Notes: generated by a model not told the origin, from the sequence alone. 32,158 nt of DNA from Desulfuromusa sp. (GCA_029932345.1 JAOZQF010000004.1:1-32158), one strand, 5' to 3'. Shown: positions 1 through 10,059, numbered from the stretch's first letter. Numbers and translations: made by a program.

Positions 1-3000
1 GATGGCAACGACGATCTGGATAACAGTGGTTTGTTGAACGCCACTGCCACAGCTACGGCTCTATCTGCCAACGTTGCAGTTGTAAATAAGGGGGTGGCTG
101 CCGCTGCCGATGCCGTCTGGGACGGTGGCACCAAAGCTGAAGCAACAGCGGTCGGTATCGCTGGCGACGGTGGTGATCGCTCGCGTACGACCTACCTGGC
201 GATCGGCACCGACCAATTCAAATTCGAGAAAAACACCATCACCGCAGATGGCATGGACAACATCAACAATCGCGGTGAAATCAACACCGCTGCGATGGCC
301 AATGCAGCATCAATCGGCGTCGCGGTTGCAGCCAAGGGGATCGGTGTAGCAACTTCGACAGCGACTGCCGAATCTCGCGCTGCAGCGATCGACGCCGGTA
401 GCGGAGATAGCATCGATGATCTCTATAACTCCGGCAAGTTGAATGCGGTGTCGACGGCGCGCGCGGCCGCGGCCTCGGTCAGTGTCACAAATAAGGGGCT
501 CGCAATTTCGGCCGATTCGGTCTGGGATGGTGGCACCAAGGCGACCGCTGTTGCCCGTGGCATCGATGTTGGTGCCGGTGGCGAAGCCCTGACCAATGAT
601 GGCCAGATTGATGCAGCGGCCGATGCAGCGACAGCGTCAGCAAGTATTGCGGTGAGTATGAAAGGGGTGGCCGGTGCCAGCGCTACGGCAACCGGCAAAG
701 CCGACGCGATTGCGATTGATGCGAGTGCCGGTGATGATGTTGATACAGTGACCAACAATGGCGTATTGACTGCCAATGCGACAGCGCTCTCAACGGCCGC
801 CTCGATCTCGGTCACGAACCAGGGGTTAGCGATCGCTTCGGGTGCGGTCTGGGATGGCGGCACGAAAGCCGAAGGGAGCGCACGAGGGATAGACGTAGGC
901 GACGGGGGTGATGTGATCGACAACAACGGTGCCGTGACGGTTTCGTCGCTGTCCGCAGCGGCAGAAGCTGCAGTCGGAGTCGCGGTAAAGGGTGTGGCTG
1001 GAGCGGTTGCCACCTCGACCAGTAAATCGGCGGCTGTAGCCCTCCATGCCGGTGACGATGACGACAATGCTGTTGACGTAGTTACCAATAGTGGCGATCT
1101 GACGGCTAACGCCGATGCCGGTGCAGTCTCTGCTGCAGTATCGTTCAGTAATCAGGGGGTCGCAATTGCCGGTGGTGCAGTCTGGGACGGCGGCACACAC
1201 TCGACTGCCGATGCCAGGGGGATTGAACTTGGTGGAGGTGCTGATGAAGTTGATAACAGCGGTGATATTTCTGCGAACAGCATTTCTCTGGTGGCCGAAT
1301 TGGCCGCCAGTGTCAGCATCAGTGGGGTCGCCGGTTCGGTAGCAACTTCCACCGGAAAATCGAATGCTACAGCAATTGATACCGGTAGTGGCAATGCCGT
1401 CGATAGTGTCATCAATAGTGGCAACTTAAGCGCCACATCCGCTGCTGCAGCCGCAACCGCAGCAATCTCCGTTACCAATGCAGGGCTGGCTGTTGCCGGT
1501 GGTGCGGTCTGGGATGGCGGTACCAAAGGAAGTTCTGAAGCGCGTGGTATTTATGTGGGTGCTGGTCTTGAAAATGTCGGTGATTCGATAGACAACAGCG
1601 GCAACATTACAGCGACGAGTACTGGTATTGCAGCCGAGGTAGCTGCGGCAATTTCGGTGTCGGGTGTCGCCGGTGCCACCGCAACCTCGACCGGCAGTTC
1701 ACTCGCAACCGCTATCGATGCCAGTGAAGGCACTGATACGGATAGCGTCATTAACAGTGGTAGTTTGAGAGCGGAATCGACCGCTGCAGCTGCAACCTCG
1801 ACAGTTACATTTACCAATGCCGGTCTGGCTGTGGCCGCTGGCGCAGTTTGGGACGGTGGCACCAAGGCGATATCTGATAGCTACGGTATCGCCGTCGGGG
1901 ACGGTCAGGATCGTGTTGATAACTCAGGCAAGGTCACCGCCATAGCAAATGCGGCAGCGGCCGAGTTGGGTGTCAGTGTCGCGGTTACCGGCGTGGCCGG
2001 AGCGATTGCGACATCCACAGGTAAATCATCTGCAACCGCTATCGACACCGGCGCAGTAGAGGAAGATGCGGATACGGTCATTAACCGCGGTGATCTGACG
2101 GCTGAAGCCAATGCCCTTGCCGCTACCGCCACAGTTTCGGTGACAACCGCGGGGGTAGCAGTGGCCGGCGGCGCTTCCTGGGCTGGTGGTACCACAGCAA
2201 ATGCACAAGCGCGCGGTATTGAAGTGGGTGAAGGGACGGACCTGGTCGATAACTCCGGTAATATCGATATCTGGTCTAATTCTATTGCGGCCGAAGCGGC
2301 AGTGGCAGTGGCTGTTTCCGGCGTTGCCGCCGGTGTGGCTACCGCGACCAGCAGCGCTGATGCCAGTGCGATCGATACCGGCTTCGGCAACGCCGTTGAT
2401 GTTGTCAAAAATAGCGGCGACCTCGATGTGACTTCACATGCACTCGCAGCAACAACTTCGGTCAGCGTAACAACGGCCGGTGTCGCTGTCGCCGCCGGAG
2501 ATGTCTGGGATGGCGGCACCGAGGCTAAATCGAGTGCGCGTGGCATCGAAGTCGGCGAAGGTGCAGACACGATCGAAAACAGCGGCTCGGTACAAACGGA
2601 CGCATGGGCTGAATCGGCGTCTGCGACCATCAGTGTTGCAGTTGCTGGTGTTGCCGGTGCAGTTTCCACAGCCACTGCAACAGCCGACTCTACGGCCATC
2701 GATACAGGTTCCGAGGAGTACAACGACGTAATTATAAACAAAGGTGATGTTGGTGCTGATGCTACGGCTATTGCCGCTTCTGCGGCAGTGTCGTTCACGG
2801 CGGCCGGTGTGGCTATTTCCGGAGGCGCAGCGTGGGATGGTGGTACAACCGCCAAGTCCGATGCCATAGCCATGAATTTGGGTGGCGGTGCAGATGTTGT
2901 GTACAGTGATGGAGTTGTCACCGCCGATGCTCTCGCTACATCGACCGATATAGCCGCCTCGGTAGCTATTTTGGGGGTTGCCGGCGCGATCACTGCGGCA

Positions 3001-4140
3001 AACTCGCATGCCGCTGTAACCGGTATTGATCTGGGGGCAGGCGCTGATGTCGTTGAAACCTATAACCTCATTTCCGTATCGTCAGTTTCAAACTCCAATA
3101 CCGTGGCCAATGCGGATTCCAAATTCGGTGTAACTGTAGCGGGCAACAATTCCTGGGATGGCGGCACCCGCAGCAATTCAACAGCGTCGGGTATCACTGC
3201 TGGAAGCGGGAGCGACCGCATTGACAATTATGCCGATATAAGCAGCTCCGCAACCTCAGTCCCGACAGCAAGTGCCCTGACTTTTGTGGTTGGTGGTGTT
3301 GGTGTCGCAAATTCAACAGCGACCGCCGATGCCCGGGCCAATGCGATTGATGCTGGCAGCGAAAACGACACCATTAATAATCTCGGAGACCTGAATGCGA
3401 CCGCCACTGCAGCAGCAGTGGCGAGCAACGTGGCGCTCACCGGAATCGGTGTTGGTGTGGCAGCCGATGCCGTCTGGGACGGTGGGACGACGAGCAACTC
3501 GGATGCACGTGGTATTGCTGGCGGCGCCGGCGATGACCTTATTCTGACCGGCAACGCCGAGGATGTTTCGGTTATCAATGCGACGGCCAACTCGACCTCG
3601 GTCTCGACCAGTCTTGCGGTTACCGTGGGCGGCGTCGCAGGTGCAATCAGCACGTCGACAGCCAATGCCGACGCCAGCGGTATCGATGCAGGTACGGGCA
3701 ACGATACGATGATCAGTAACAGTGCTGTTACCGGGTTCGCCAACGCCAATGCTGCCAGTACCAGTGTTGCTCTGACCGGTGTTGGTGCGGCAGTCGCCAG
3801 CGATTCGTTCTGGGATGGCGGTACAAAAACGAACGCCTACGCAACCGGTTTGTCCGGCGGTGTCGGTGATGACGAAGTTCGTAATCTTGACTTTGCCCGG
3901 GCCGAAGCCGATTCAGACGCGACCTCGGTCGCAGCAGCAGTTACGGTCGGTGGTATAGCGGGTGCAGCAGCGGCAGCTACAGCGACCGCAGAGGCAGTCA
4001 CCCTGAGTGGTGACAAGGGTGACGATACTGTCGTTAACGAGGGGGTTGTAGAAGCGGTCGCTGATGCGACGGCAACCGGAGTCAGCGTGGCTTTCACCGG
4101 GCTTGGTATCAGTGTCGCAGGAACCTTCTTTGAAGGTGGT
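1..4140 (+). repeat. Tandem ~110-residue WDGGT protein repeats (318-339 bp period)
   Basis: The Trp codon of the W-D-G-G-T motif falls at 118, 523, 850, 1183, 1510, 1849, 2179 (WAGGT), 2506, 2833, 3154, 3475 and 3811; the last position, 4129, has Phe (FFEGGS). Spacings are 318-339 bp, except the first (405 bp), which carries an extra segment near 181-258 with aromatic and charged residues. Each unit has two related halves, each containing a G-x-G-x-D turn, an N-x-G turn and a run of alternating small residues. The copies differ at many silent positions, so the array is old rather than freshly amplified. Confidence 0.9.
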
Positions 4141-7100
4141 TCGACCTCCGATACGGTCGCCAGAGGGATTGGTGGAGGAGCAGGCGAGGATGTGCTGGTC
4201 AACAGTTTGGACGCGATGATCGACGTGCAGTCGCATGCGCGGACCAGCGATACTGCTGTTGCGGTCGCCCTGTTTGGTGTTGCCGGTGCGGGTTCGCGTG
4301 CGACAGCAATCTCAGACGGTTATGGCATAGATGGTGGTGACGATGCCGACGTGATCCTGAATGAAGGGATAATAACCCAGGCAACCAGTGCGGATGCTGT
4401 GGCAACCAGTATCTCCTATGCTGGAACGGGTGCCGCGATCAGTAGCGCTGGATCAGTCGGTCATTCGCAGGGAACCGGCCTGGCCGGCGGCGGCGGTGAT
4501 GATATCGTGACCAACACCGGGCAGGTAGACCTGACTTCTACTGCGAAAGCCATCGGCCAATCGATCAGTGTCACCTATGGCTTCGGCGGTTCGATTGCCG
4601 ATGCCAACGCTGATGCGATCGCTGCAGCGACCGGAATCGCTGGAAACGATGGCGCAGATATACTGACAAATGCCAGCACCCTGAAGGTAAGCACCAATGC
4701 TGGCACGACGGCGCGTTCAATCAGTTACTCGACCCTCGGTATTGCGCTGGGTAAAGCTAACTCGACATCTGAGGTTGCAGTGACTGGAATGTCCGGTGAC
4801 GCTGGTGGTGACACCATTATTAACAGCGAAGCCGGCGAGATTGTGGTTGCCTCAAAGGCGACAGCTGACGCCGGTTCGGTTGCGATTGTTCTGGGTGGGG
4901 TTGCAAATGCGGAAGCGCGTAGCAGCATCCTCGCTGATGCAACCGGTCTGAGTGGTGGTATCGGTGATGACGCAATCCGCAATGACGGTATTCTTGGCAT
5001 CCAGAGCAACTCGATCAGCACGGCCAACAGTGCCTCCGTCGGTTTCCTTGGCGTAAGTGGTGCTAAAGCCGGGACCGAAGTTGAAACCAGAGCCGTCGGC
5101 ATCTCGGGTGGCGACGGATCCGATAATATTGTGAATACCGGCTCTATTCGCGTCGGTACCGCAGTTGGTGCGACCGGCGATGAAAGCTACATGGCGGTTC
5201 TGCGCGGTGCTGCAGCAAGTACCGGCCTGGCCGGACTTGCCAGTGCAGAAGCATCGGCCTTTGCAGCGACCGAATCGACCGGGATAGCCGGCGGGGCGGA
5301 TGACGATTTCATCAGTAATCGGGGTGATGGTGATATCACCGTCCTTGCCAGGTCGTTGAACCAAACCGGGGCATTGGCTATTCAGATTTTTGGTTCCGCT
5401 GAAGCGGCCGGTGAGTCAGGCGCATTCACTCTTGCTACCGGGCTGTCCGGGGGGGTGGGCAATGACACCATCGAGAGCTTGACCCAACTCTATGTCGAGG
5501 CTGAATCAGAGCTGCTGCATAACGGTGCAAGTCTTACCTTCGCTGGTGCCAGTGAGGCAGAATCGTCACTGCAGGCACGAACCGAAGCGGTTGGAATCAA
5601 CGGTGACAGTGATGATGATGCCATCTTGACCGGCGGGACTATCGTGGTTGAGGCTACATCGACAATGGTTTCGAGCAATGGTGCCAGCGCGACATTCGGT
5701 AGCGGCAGTGTTGCCGGTCAAGCCGGTGCGGCGACCCGTGCGACAGCTGTCGATGGCGGTGATGGACACGACATCATCGATAGCTCTGCCGATATCACCC
5801 TCATTGCTCTTTCAGATCTGGCTCTGCACGGTTCCAGCTTTTCACTGGGCGGCAGCAGCGCGTCATCCGGGCAACTGGCAGCGACCACGCAGGCCGAAGC
5901 GCTGGTTGGCGGCGGTGGTAATGACCAGATCGTGAATCGCGGAGTGATTTCAATCATAGCGCAGTCGGAAATGACCTCAAGCGGCGCAGCTAAAACCGGT
6001 TTTGGCAGCTCATCTGCAAGTAATGTCTCGGGCGGTATAACCAGAGCGACCGGGATGCGTGGGGGTGACGGTGATGATTTGGTGGAGAATTTTTCCGGAG
6101 CCGAAATCATCGTTGATGCATCGACCAAAGTAGACGCCGATGCCATCACCTATACCTTTGCCGGTGGCACCAGTGCGGGCAATTTGCTCACCGGACTCTC
6201 TTATGCCGATGGCATCACCGGTGGCGAGGGCAACGATCAGTTACTCAATAATGGTCGTATGGTTATTTCAGCTACTGCGGACTTGACCGCTAGAGGTGGT
6301 TCCAAATCAACATTCACCGGCGGTAGCTCTTCTGCAACCGGAAAGTCAGCAGCAGGTGCTGATGTCGTTGGGATGAATGGTGGTGAGGGCGACGATCTGG
6401 TCATATCGACCGGTAATATCGAAGTCAGGGCAAAATCGATTGCCAGGGCACAAAATAACTCGAGCAGTTCAGCATCATTCAGTAGCGACCAGATAGCCGG
6501 ATCAATCAGTGAAACAACGGCAACCGCAACTGGTCTTCGCGGGGAAAGCGGCAATGATACACTAATCAACACCGCGAATCTGATGGTTTTTGCCGACAGT
6601 ACCGCTTACTCGTTCGCTTACGCCAACGGTGCGAGTTTCTCTTTTGACGGTGATGCGGAGGCAAGAAGTACCAGTACTGCAACTGCAACTGCCACAGGAT
6701 TCTCGGCGGAAGATGGCGATGTCGTGGTGCGAAACGACGGTCAGCTCACGGTTACAGCAACGGCAGGGACATCAGAAGATCTGGTTTCAACACTCATTTT
6801 CTATCGTCTCCAGGGCGACTACGAGGAAGATGTTGACCCCGATGAAATTGCTATTGCCGAAACTGTCACAACTGAGCCAGACTGGGATGATCCGGATGTT
6901 CAAGCACAGTATACAGATGGCGACATTCTTTACTGTACCGATGCCGCCTGTGTGCAAAACTCGGATATTAATTCCACCGGTAACCATTACCGGGTTGCCG
7001 TCGAGCAGGTCGATGATGACAATGATTCGAACACCGCTCCGATAGACGTATACAGCTGGGTCGTATTCGCTGTGGTCGACGATTTGCCCGATCTGACTAA

Positions 7101-10011
7101 TCCTGCAGTTAGTAGTCAATATGTGACTGGTGAAATTGTCGCATGCACGTCGATTTCCTGCCGTGAAGCTCCATCGGTAGAGTCATCCGCGACCTATTGG
7201 ACGGTTATCGTCGAACCGGTCGATGATGACAATGATCCAAACACCGCTCCAATAGACGTATACAGTTGGGAACAGCAAACTGGCCTGGTGATCGAGGTGT
7301 CGGTGGAGATCACTGAAACGAGCTTCCCGACTTACGCGGCCGCGAATGCCAACGGGCTTGACGGCGATGGTGTCGCAAGAGCCACGGGCGTGACCACCGC
7401 TAGTGCTTACGGTATTCAGCTCGGCAACGGTCATAACGATGTCGTATCGAATGACATGAACATCAATGCTGTCGCAAATAGTGTGATTAATTCCGCGTCA
7501 GACGGCGACGTTTTTGGCGATTCGAGGGGGAGCGTCAATGCGAGTGCGACGGCGAAGGCGTACGGAATCGCCGTCGGTGATGGTGACGATTATGTCTGGA
7601 ACTCGGGAACAATGTCGGTTACTGCAACACCGATGGCACAGGGGTACACTGCGGTCAGTCCCGGCGGTGGCATCTGCATCTGGTTCTTTGGTTGGTGGTG
7701 CGCTGCTGGAGGAACACCTGACGCACAGGCTATTACCACATTTACTGCGGAAGCCTCGGGTATTCTGGCTGGCGCTGGTGACAATTTTATCACCAACGAC
7801 GGATCCATCATTGTCACTGCCGCCCCGGATGTCATCGATGATTTGCGCCGTCCCGATTATGGTGAGTACGCGGCAATGACTCGCGGTGATGGTTCACCCG
7901 TCAGAACGGTCATATCCCACTCGACCGCGATTGGCATACTCACCGGTGATGGCAACGACACGGTGATCAACAATGGTACTATCATTGTCGAGGCTAAAGA
8001 CATCCTCAGTGGTTGCGCTGATGGTAGTTGCGGCATTCCGGCTAACGTCCAGGCAACACTCAGTGCCAGCGGCATTGTCACTGGTGCCGGCAACGATATC
8101 GTTACGAACCGTGGTGCCGTTGTCGCCAATCTGGTACAAAACGGAGTCCGTACCGGCAGCATTGCGATCAGCACCGGTGCCGGCAACGACACCATCAGCC
8201 TCTTTGATCCGGTGGAAGTTATACACCCTGAAACCGGCGAGACACTGACTGTTTCAGTTGTGGGTGATATCGATTTTGGTTCTGGTGATGATACTCTCCA
8301 TTTGACTGGCAGCCCGATTATCCAAGGCGACATGCGCCTTGGGGCGGTTGACGATGGTGTCGATTCGCTCATTGTCGAAGGGGCGGGATTTTTTGATAAA
8401 TCACTGCTCGACTTCGAGTCTGCCACAAAACTGGGGGCTGGTATCTATCGTGTCACTACCCTGTCATCCTTGCAACGACTCGAAATGAAAGAGGGAACCC
8501 TTGAGTCCGATGGTAGCTATACTTTTGCCAGTGACGGGCTGTTCAGGACAACTGTCCATAGTGATGGCAGTCACGGTAAACTACATTTGCTCGGCGCGGC
8601 TGAACTTGATGGGAACTTAAGTGTATTGCGTAGTTCGGGAGGACCTTATCTCGATGGCACGCGGTATGCGATCATTGAAGCCAATGATGGCCTGGTTGGC
8701 ACTTTCAGTGATGTTTCTCTTCCGCCAGACACACGATTACTTAGTTTTATGCTGGACGACACGTCTCCCACTCTCAGGGAAGTGGTCGTCGATGCCGAAA
8801 GCTTTGGTAGCGTTGCCAAGTCTCGTTTGGCGCAGACTCTCTCTGGTTATCTGGACAGCTGGATGACCACGGCCACAGGTGATCTCAGAACTACCCTCGG
8901 CAAATTCCAGACCCTTTCTTCAGCAGAAATTGAGCAGGCTTTCCGTAGCTTCAGCCCGGAACAGTATGACAGCCTGACCGTGTCGACTACCAAATCGACC
9001 CAACTGTTCACCCAGTCTCTTCTGCAGCGGATTCATAGTGTCCGTCTTCTCGGGGAAACGACCAGTAACGGCGGACTTAATGCCCATTTCACCTCAGGTG
9101 AAACACCGATCTTGTTGGCTTTTAACGGCCCTGCGGAGAGTATCGGCCAACTGTTCCCCACAGAAAAAAAGAAAAAAGCCAAGTATGGGGTCTGGGCAAA
9201 GAGCTTCGGGCAATGGGGTGATCAGGATAAAGACAGCGGTTTTAATGGTTACGACTACGATGTCTATGGTGTCGCCTTCGGCCTTGATTTTCTGTTCCAG
9301 GATCATTACCTGGTCGGCGGCAGTCTAGGTTATTCTGACACCAACGTAGATATGGATAAAAATCAAGGTGATGGGCAGGTCGATTCTTACTATGGATCAT
9401 TGTACGGTAGTTATTTTTCAGAAAAAGGTTATGTCGATGCGGTTCTCTCTTACGCTCATCTGGATTTCGATAGCTCGCGTAAAATCGTCATCGGTTCGAT
9501 TCGGGAAACCGCACGGGGTGACCATGATGGTGATTCTTATTCAGCATTTATTGAAGGTGGTTATAACTTGGGTGGCAACACTTGGGTGTTCCAGCCTTTT
9601 GCTAATCTCTTTTACGCTTATCTGGAAGAGGACGGTTTTACCGAAACTGGTGCCGGTGGGCTCAATCAGACTATCGACAAGCGCAATACGGATACCTTGA
9701 TCTCGGAACTGGGATTGCGTATCACTCCTGTCGTTCAACTGAAATCAGGTCTGTTGATTCCTGAGGCCAGTCTCGCCTGGAATTATAATTTTGATATCGA
9801 TGACCGGACCATTAAGTCGTCGATTGCCGGACAGCCGGGCACGTCGTTCACAATCGACGGGAATAGTGTGAAGAAATCCGGTGCGGTTGTCGAAGTTGGC
9901 ATGACCTACCTTGGTTACAGTGGGTTTAAGCCTTCAGTGCGCTACCGTGGGGAGTTTCGAGATGGATATAGAGGAGATGCTATCATCGGCGAACTGCGCT
10001 GGGAGTTTTAG
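1..10011 (+). CDS. Giant repetitive autotransporter adhesin, 5'-truncated by the window
   Basis: The reading frame is open from base 1, so the true start lies upstream; 3336 residues are visible, ending in TAG. The passenger is very rich in Ala, Ser, Thr, Gly, Asp and Val and is built of repeats carrying G-x-G-x-D and N-x-G turns, which suggests a long beta-helix or beta-roll. Order seen: ~110-residue WDGGT repeats (to about residue 1380), W-less half-repeats (to about 2260), a duplicated Cys-bearing insert (about 2284-2423), more half-repeats (to about 2770), a passenger cap and an alpha-helical linker (LSSAEIEQAFRSFSPEQYDS). From about residue 3061 comes a 276-residue beta-barrel starting KYGVWAKSFG, with alternating amphipathic strands and a C-terminal Phe (GELRWEF), the outer-membrane assembly signature. 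Expected role: type V secreted surface adhesin or biofilm/metal-contact protein; the ligand is unknown. The autotransporter class is well supported by the C-terminus. Confidence 0.9.
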   Translation, partial: DGNDDLDNSGLLNATATATALSANVAVVNKGVAAAADAVWDGGTKAEATAVGIAGDGGDRSRTTYLAIGTDQFKFEKNTITADGMDNINNRGEINTAAMANAASIGVAVAAKGIGVATSTATAESRAAAIDAGSGDSIDDLYNSGKLNAVSTARAAAASVSVTNKGLAISADSVWDGGTKATAVARGIDVGAGGEALTNDGQIDAAADAATASASIAVSMKGVAGASATATGKADAIAIDASAGDDVDTVTNNGVLTANATALSTAASISVTNQGLAIASGAVWDGGTKAEGSARGIDVGDGGDVIDNNGAVTVSSLSAAAEAAVGVAVKGVAGAVATSTSKSAAVALHAGDDDDNAVDVVTNSGDLTANADAGAVSAAVSFSNQGVAIAGGAVWDGGTHSTADARGIELGGGADEVDNSGDISANSISLVAELAASVSISGVAGSVATSTGKSNATAIDTGSGNAVDSVINSGNLSATSAAAAATAAISVTNAGLAVAGGAVWDGGTKGSSEARGIYVGAGLENVGDSIDNSGNITATSTGIAAEVAAAISVSGVAGATATSTGSSLATAIDASEGTDTDSVINSGSLRAESTAAAATSTVTFTNAGLAVAAGAVWDGGTKAISDSYGIAVGDGQDRVDNSGKVTAIANAAAAELGVSVAVTGVAGAIATSTGKSSATAIDTGAVEEDADTVINRGDLTAEANALAATATVSVTTAGVAVAGGASWAGGTTANAQARGIEVGEGTDLVDNSGNIDIWSNSIAAEAAVAVAVSGVAAGVATATSSADASAIDTGFGNAVDVVKNSGDLDVTSHALAATTSVSVTTAGVAVAAGDVWDGGTEAKSSARGIEVGEGADTIENSGSVQTDAWAESASATISVAVAGVAGAVSTATATADSTAIDTGSEEYNDVIINKGDVGADATAIAASAAVSFTAAGVAISGGAAWDGGTTAKSDAIAMNLGGGADVVYSDGVVTADALATSTDIAASVAILGVAGAITAANSHAAVTGIDLGAGADVVETYNLISVSSVSNSNTVANADSKFGVTVAGNNSWDGGTRSNSTASGITAGSGSDRIDNYADISSSATSVPTASALTFVVGGVGVANSTATADARANAIDAGSENDTINNLGDLNATATAAAVASNVALTGIGVGVAADAVWDGGTTSNSDARGIAGGAGDDLILTGNAEDVSVINATANSTSVSTSLAVTVGGVAGAISTSTANADASGIDAGTGNDTMISNSAVTGFANANAASTSVALTGVGAAVASDSFWDGGTKTNAYATGLSGGVGDDEVRNLDFARAEADSDATSVAAAVTVGGIAGAAAAATATAEAVTLSGDKGDDTVVNEGVVEAVADATATGVSVAFTGLGISVAGTFFEGGSTSDTVARGIGGGAGEDVLVNSLDAMIDVQSHARTSDTAVAVALFGVAGAGSRATAISDGYGIDGGDDADVILNEGIITQATSADAVATSISYAGTGAAISSAGSVGHSQGTGLAGGGGDDIVTNTGQVDLTSTAKAIGQSISVTYGFGGSIADANADAIAAATGIAGNDGADILTNASTLKVSTNAGTTARSISYSTLGIALGKANSTSEVAVTGMSGDAGGDTIINSEAGEIVVASKATADAGSVAIVLGGVANAEARSSILADATGLSGGIGDDAIRNDGILGIQSNSISTANSASVGFLGVSGAKAGTEVETRAVGISGGDGSDNIVNTGSIRVGTAVGATGDESYMAVLRGAAASTGLAGLASAEASAFAATESTGIAGGADDDFISNRGDGDITVLARSLNQTGALAIQIFGSAEAAGESGAFTLATGLSGGVGNDTIESLTQLYVEAESELLHNGASLTFAGASEAESSLQARTEAVGINGDSDDDAILTGGTIVVEATSTMVSSNGASATFGSGSVAGQAGAATRATAVDGGDGHDIIDSSADITLIALSDLALHGSSFSLGGSSASSGQLAATTQAEALVGGGGNDQIVNRGVISIIAQSEMTSSGAAKTGFGSSSASNVSGGITRATGMRGGDGDDLVENFSGAEIIVDASTKVDADAITYTFAGGTSAGNLLTGLSYADGITGGEGNDQLLNNGRMVISATADLTARGGSKSTFTGGSSSATGKSAAGADVVGMNGGEGDDLVISTGNIEVRAKSIARAQNNSSSSASFSSDQIAGSISETTATATGLRGESGNDTLINTANLMVFADSTAYSFAYANGASFSFDGDAEARSTSTATATATGFSAEDGDVVVRNDGQLTVTATAGTSEDLVSTLIFYRLQGDYEEDVDPDEIAIAETVTTEPDWDDPDVQAQYTDGDILYCTDAACVQNSDINSTGNHYRVAVEQVDDDNDSNTAPIDVYSWVVFAVVDDLPDLTNPAVSSQYVTGEIVACTSISCREAPSVESSATYWTVIVEPVDDDNDPNTAPIDVYSWEQQTGLVIEVSVEITETSFPTYAAANANGLDGDGVARATGVTTASAYGIQLGNGHNDVVSNDMNINAVANSVINSASDGDVFGDSRGSVNASATAKAYGIAVGDGDDYVWNSGTMSVTATPMAQGYTAVSPGGGICIWFFGWWCAAGGTPDAQAITTFTAEASGILAGAGDNFITNDGSIIVTAAPDVIDDLRRPDYGEYAAMTRGDGSPVRTVISHSTAIGILTGDGNDTVINNGTIIVEAKDILSGCADGSCGIPANVQATLSASGIVTGAGNDIVTNRGAVVANLVQNGVRTGSIAISTGAGNDTISLFDPVEVIHPETGETLTVSVVGDIDFGSGDDTLHLTGSPIIQGDMRLGAVDDGVDSLIVEGAGFFDKSLLDFESATKLGAGIYRVTTLSSLQRLEMKEGTLESDGSYTFASDGLFRTTVHSDGSHGKLHLLGAAELDGNLSVLRSSGGPYLDGTRYAIIEANDGLVGTFSDVSLPPDTRLLSFMLDDTSPTLREVVVDAESFGSVAKSRLAQTLSGYLDSWMTTATGDLRTTLGKFQTLSSAEIEQAFRSFSPEQYDSLTVSTTKSTQLFTQSLLQRIHSVRLLGETTSNGGLNAHFTSGETPILLAFNGPAESIGQLFPTEKKKKAKYGVWAKSFGQWGDQDKDSGFNGYDYDVYGVAFGLDFLFQDHYLVGGSLGYSDTNVDMDKNQGDGQVDSYYGSLYGSYFSEKGYVDAVLSYAHLDFDSSRKIVIGSIRETARGDHDGDSYSAFIEGGYNLGGNTWVFQPFANLFYAYLEEDGFTETGAGGLNQTIDKRNTDTLISELGLRITPVVQLKSGLLIPEASLAWNYNFDIDDRTIKSSIAGQPGTSFTIDGNSVKKSGAVVEVGMTYLGYSGFKPSVRYRGEFRDGYRGDAIIGELRWEF
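4141..6770 (+). repeat. W-less half-unit repeats (~50-55 residues) with RTX-like turns
   Basis: The same half-unit continues without the WDGGT motif. The pattern is roughly A-x-G-[IL]-x-G-G-x-G-x-D-D-x-[IL]-x-N-x-G followed by about 30 small or hydrophobic residues. Examples are GLAGGGGDDIVTN (about 4480-4515) and GLSGGIGDDAIRN (about 4945-4983). The G-G-x-G-x-D core resembles the calcium-binding RTX nonapeptide, but only one occurs per half-unit rather than tandem nonapeptides. Calcium binding is inferred, not shown. Confidence 0.75.
6850..7269 (+). repeat. 210-bp tandem duplication encoding two 70-residue Cys-bearing modules
   Basis: Two 70-codon units lie at 6850-7059 and 7060-7269. Bases 7009-7060 and 7219-7270 are nearly identical and encode V-D-D-D-N-D-x-N-T-A-P-I-D-V-Y-S-W in both. 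Each unit has a CX4C pair at the same offset (Cys codons 6934/6949 and 7144/7159) after a Q-Y-x-x-G-[DE]-I motif. The modules are acidic and aromatic, quite unlike the small-residue repeats around them. The layout (Y-x-x-G-D, later Y, P and a closing W) loosely recalls small carbohydrate-binding modules, but I cannot assign a family. Confidence 0.85.
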
Positions 10012-10030
10012 CCGGCGGTTGAAAAACTAT

Positions 10031-10055
10031 CTGTAAACAGTATTGTTTCAGATTT
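10031..10055. terminator. Possible bidirectional terminator between convergent genes
   Basis: CTG-t-AAACA (10031-10039) can pair with TGTTT-CAG (10044-10051) around a 4-base loop, with T-rich sequence on both sides in the appropriate sense. It lies between the autotransporter stop and the convergent kinase gene. The stem is short and has a bulge, so support is modest. Confidence 0.4.
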
Positions 10056-10059
10056 TCAT

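Noticed and set aside
423-3749. Long minus-strand open frames opposite the autotransporter
   Set aside because: They mirror the repetitive Ala/Ser/Thr codons of the true gene, are equally repetitive, and have no start signals or recognisable domains.
1-6770. Regular repeats that could suggest a CRISPR or other DNA repeat array
   Set aside because: The period is about 330 bp, copies vary at silent positions, and the whole stretch is one open coding frame.
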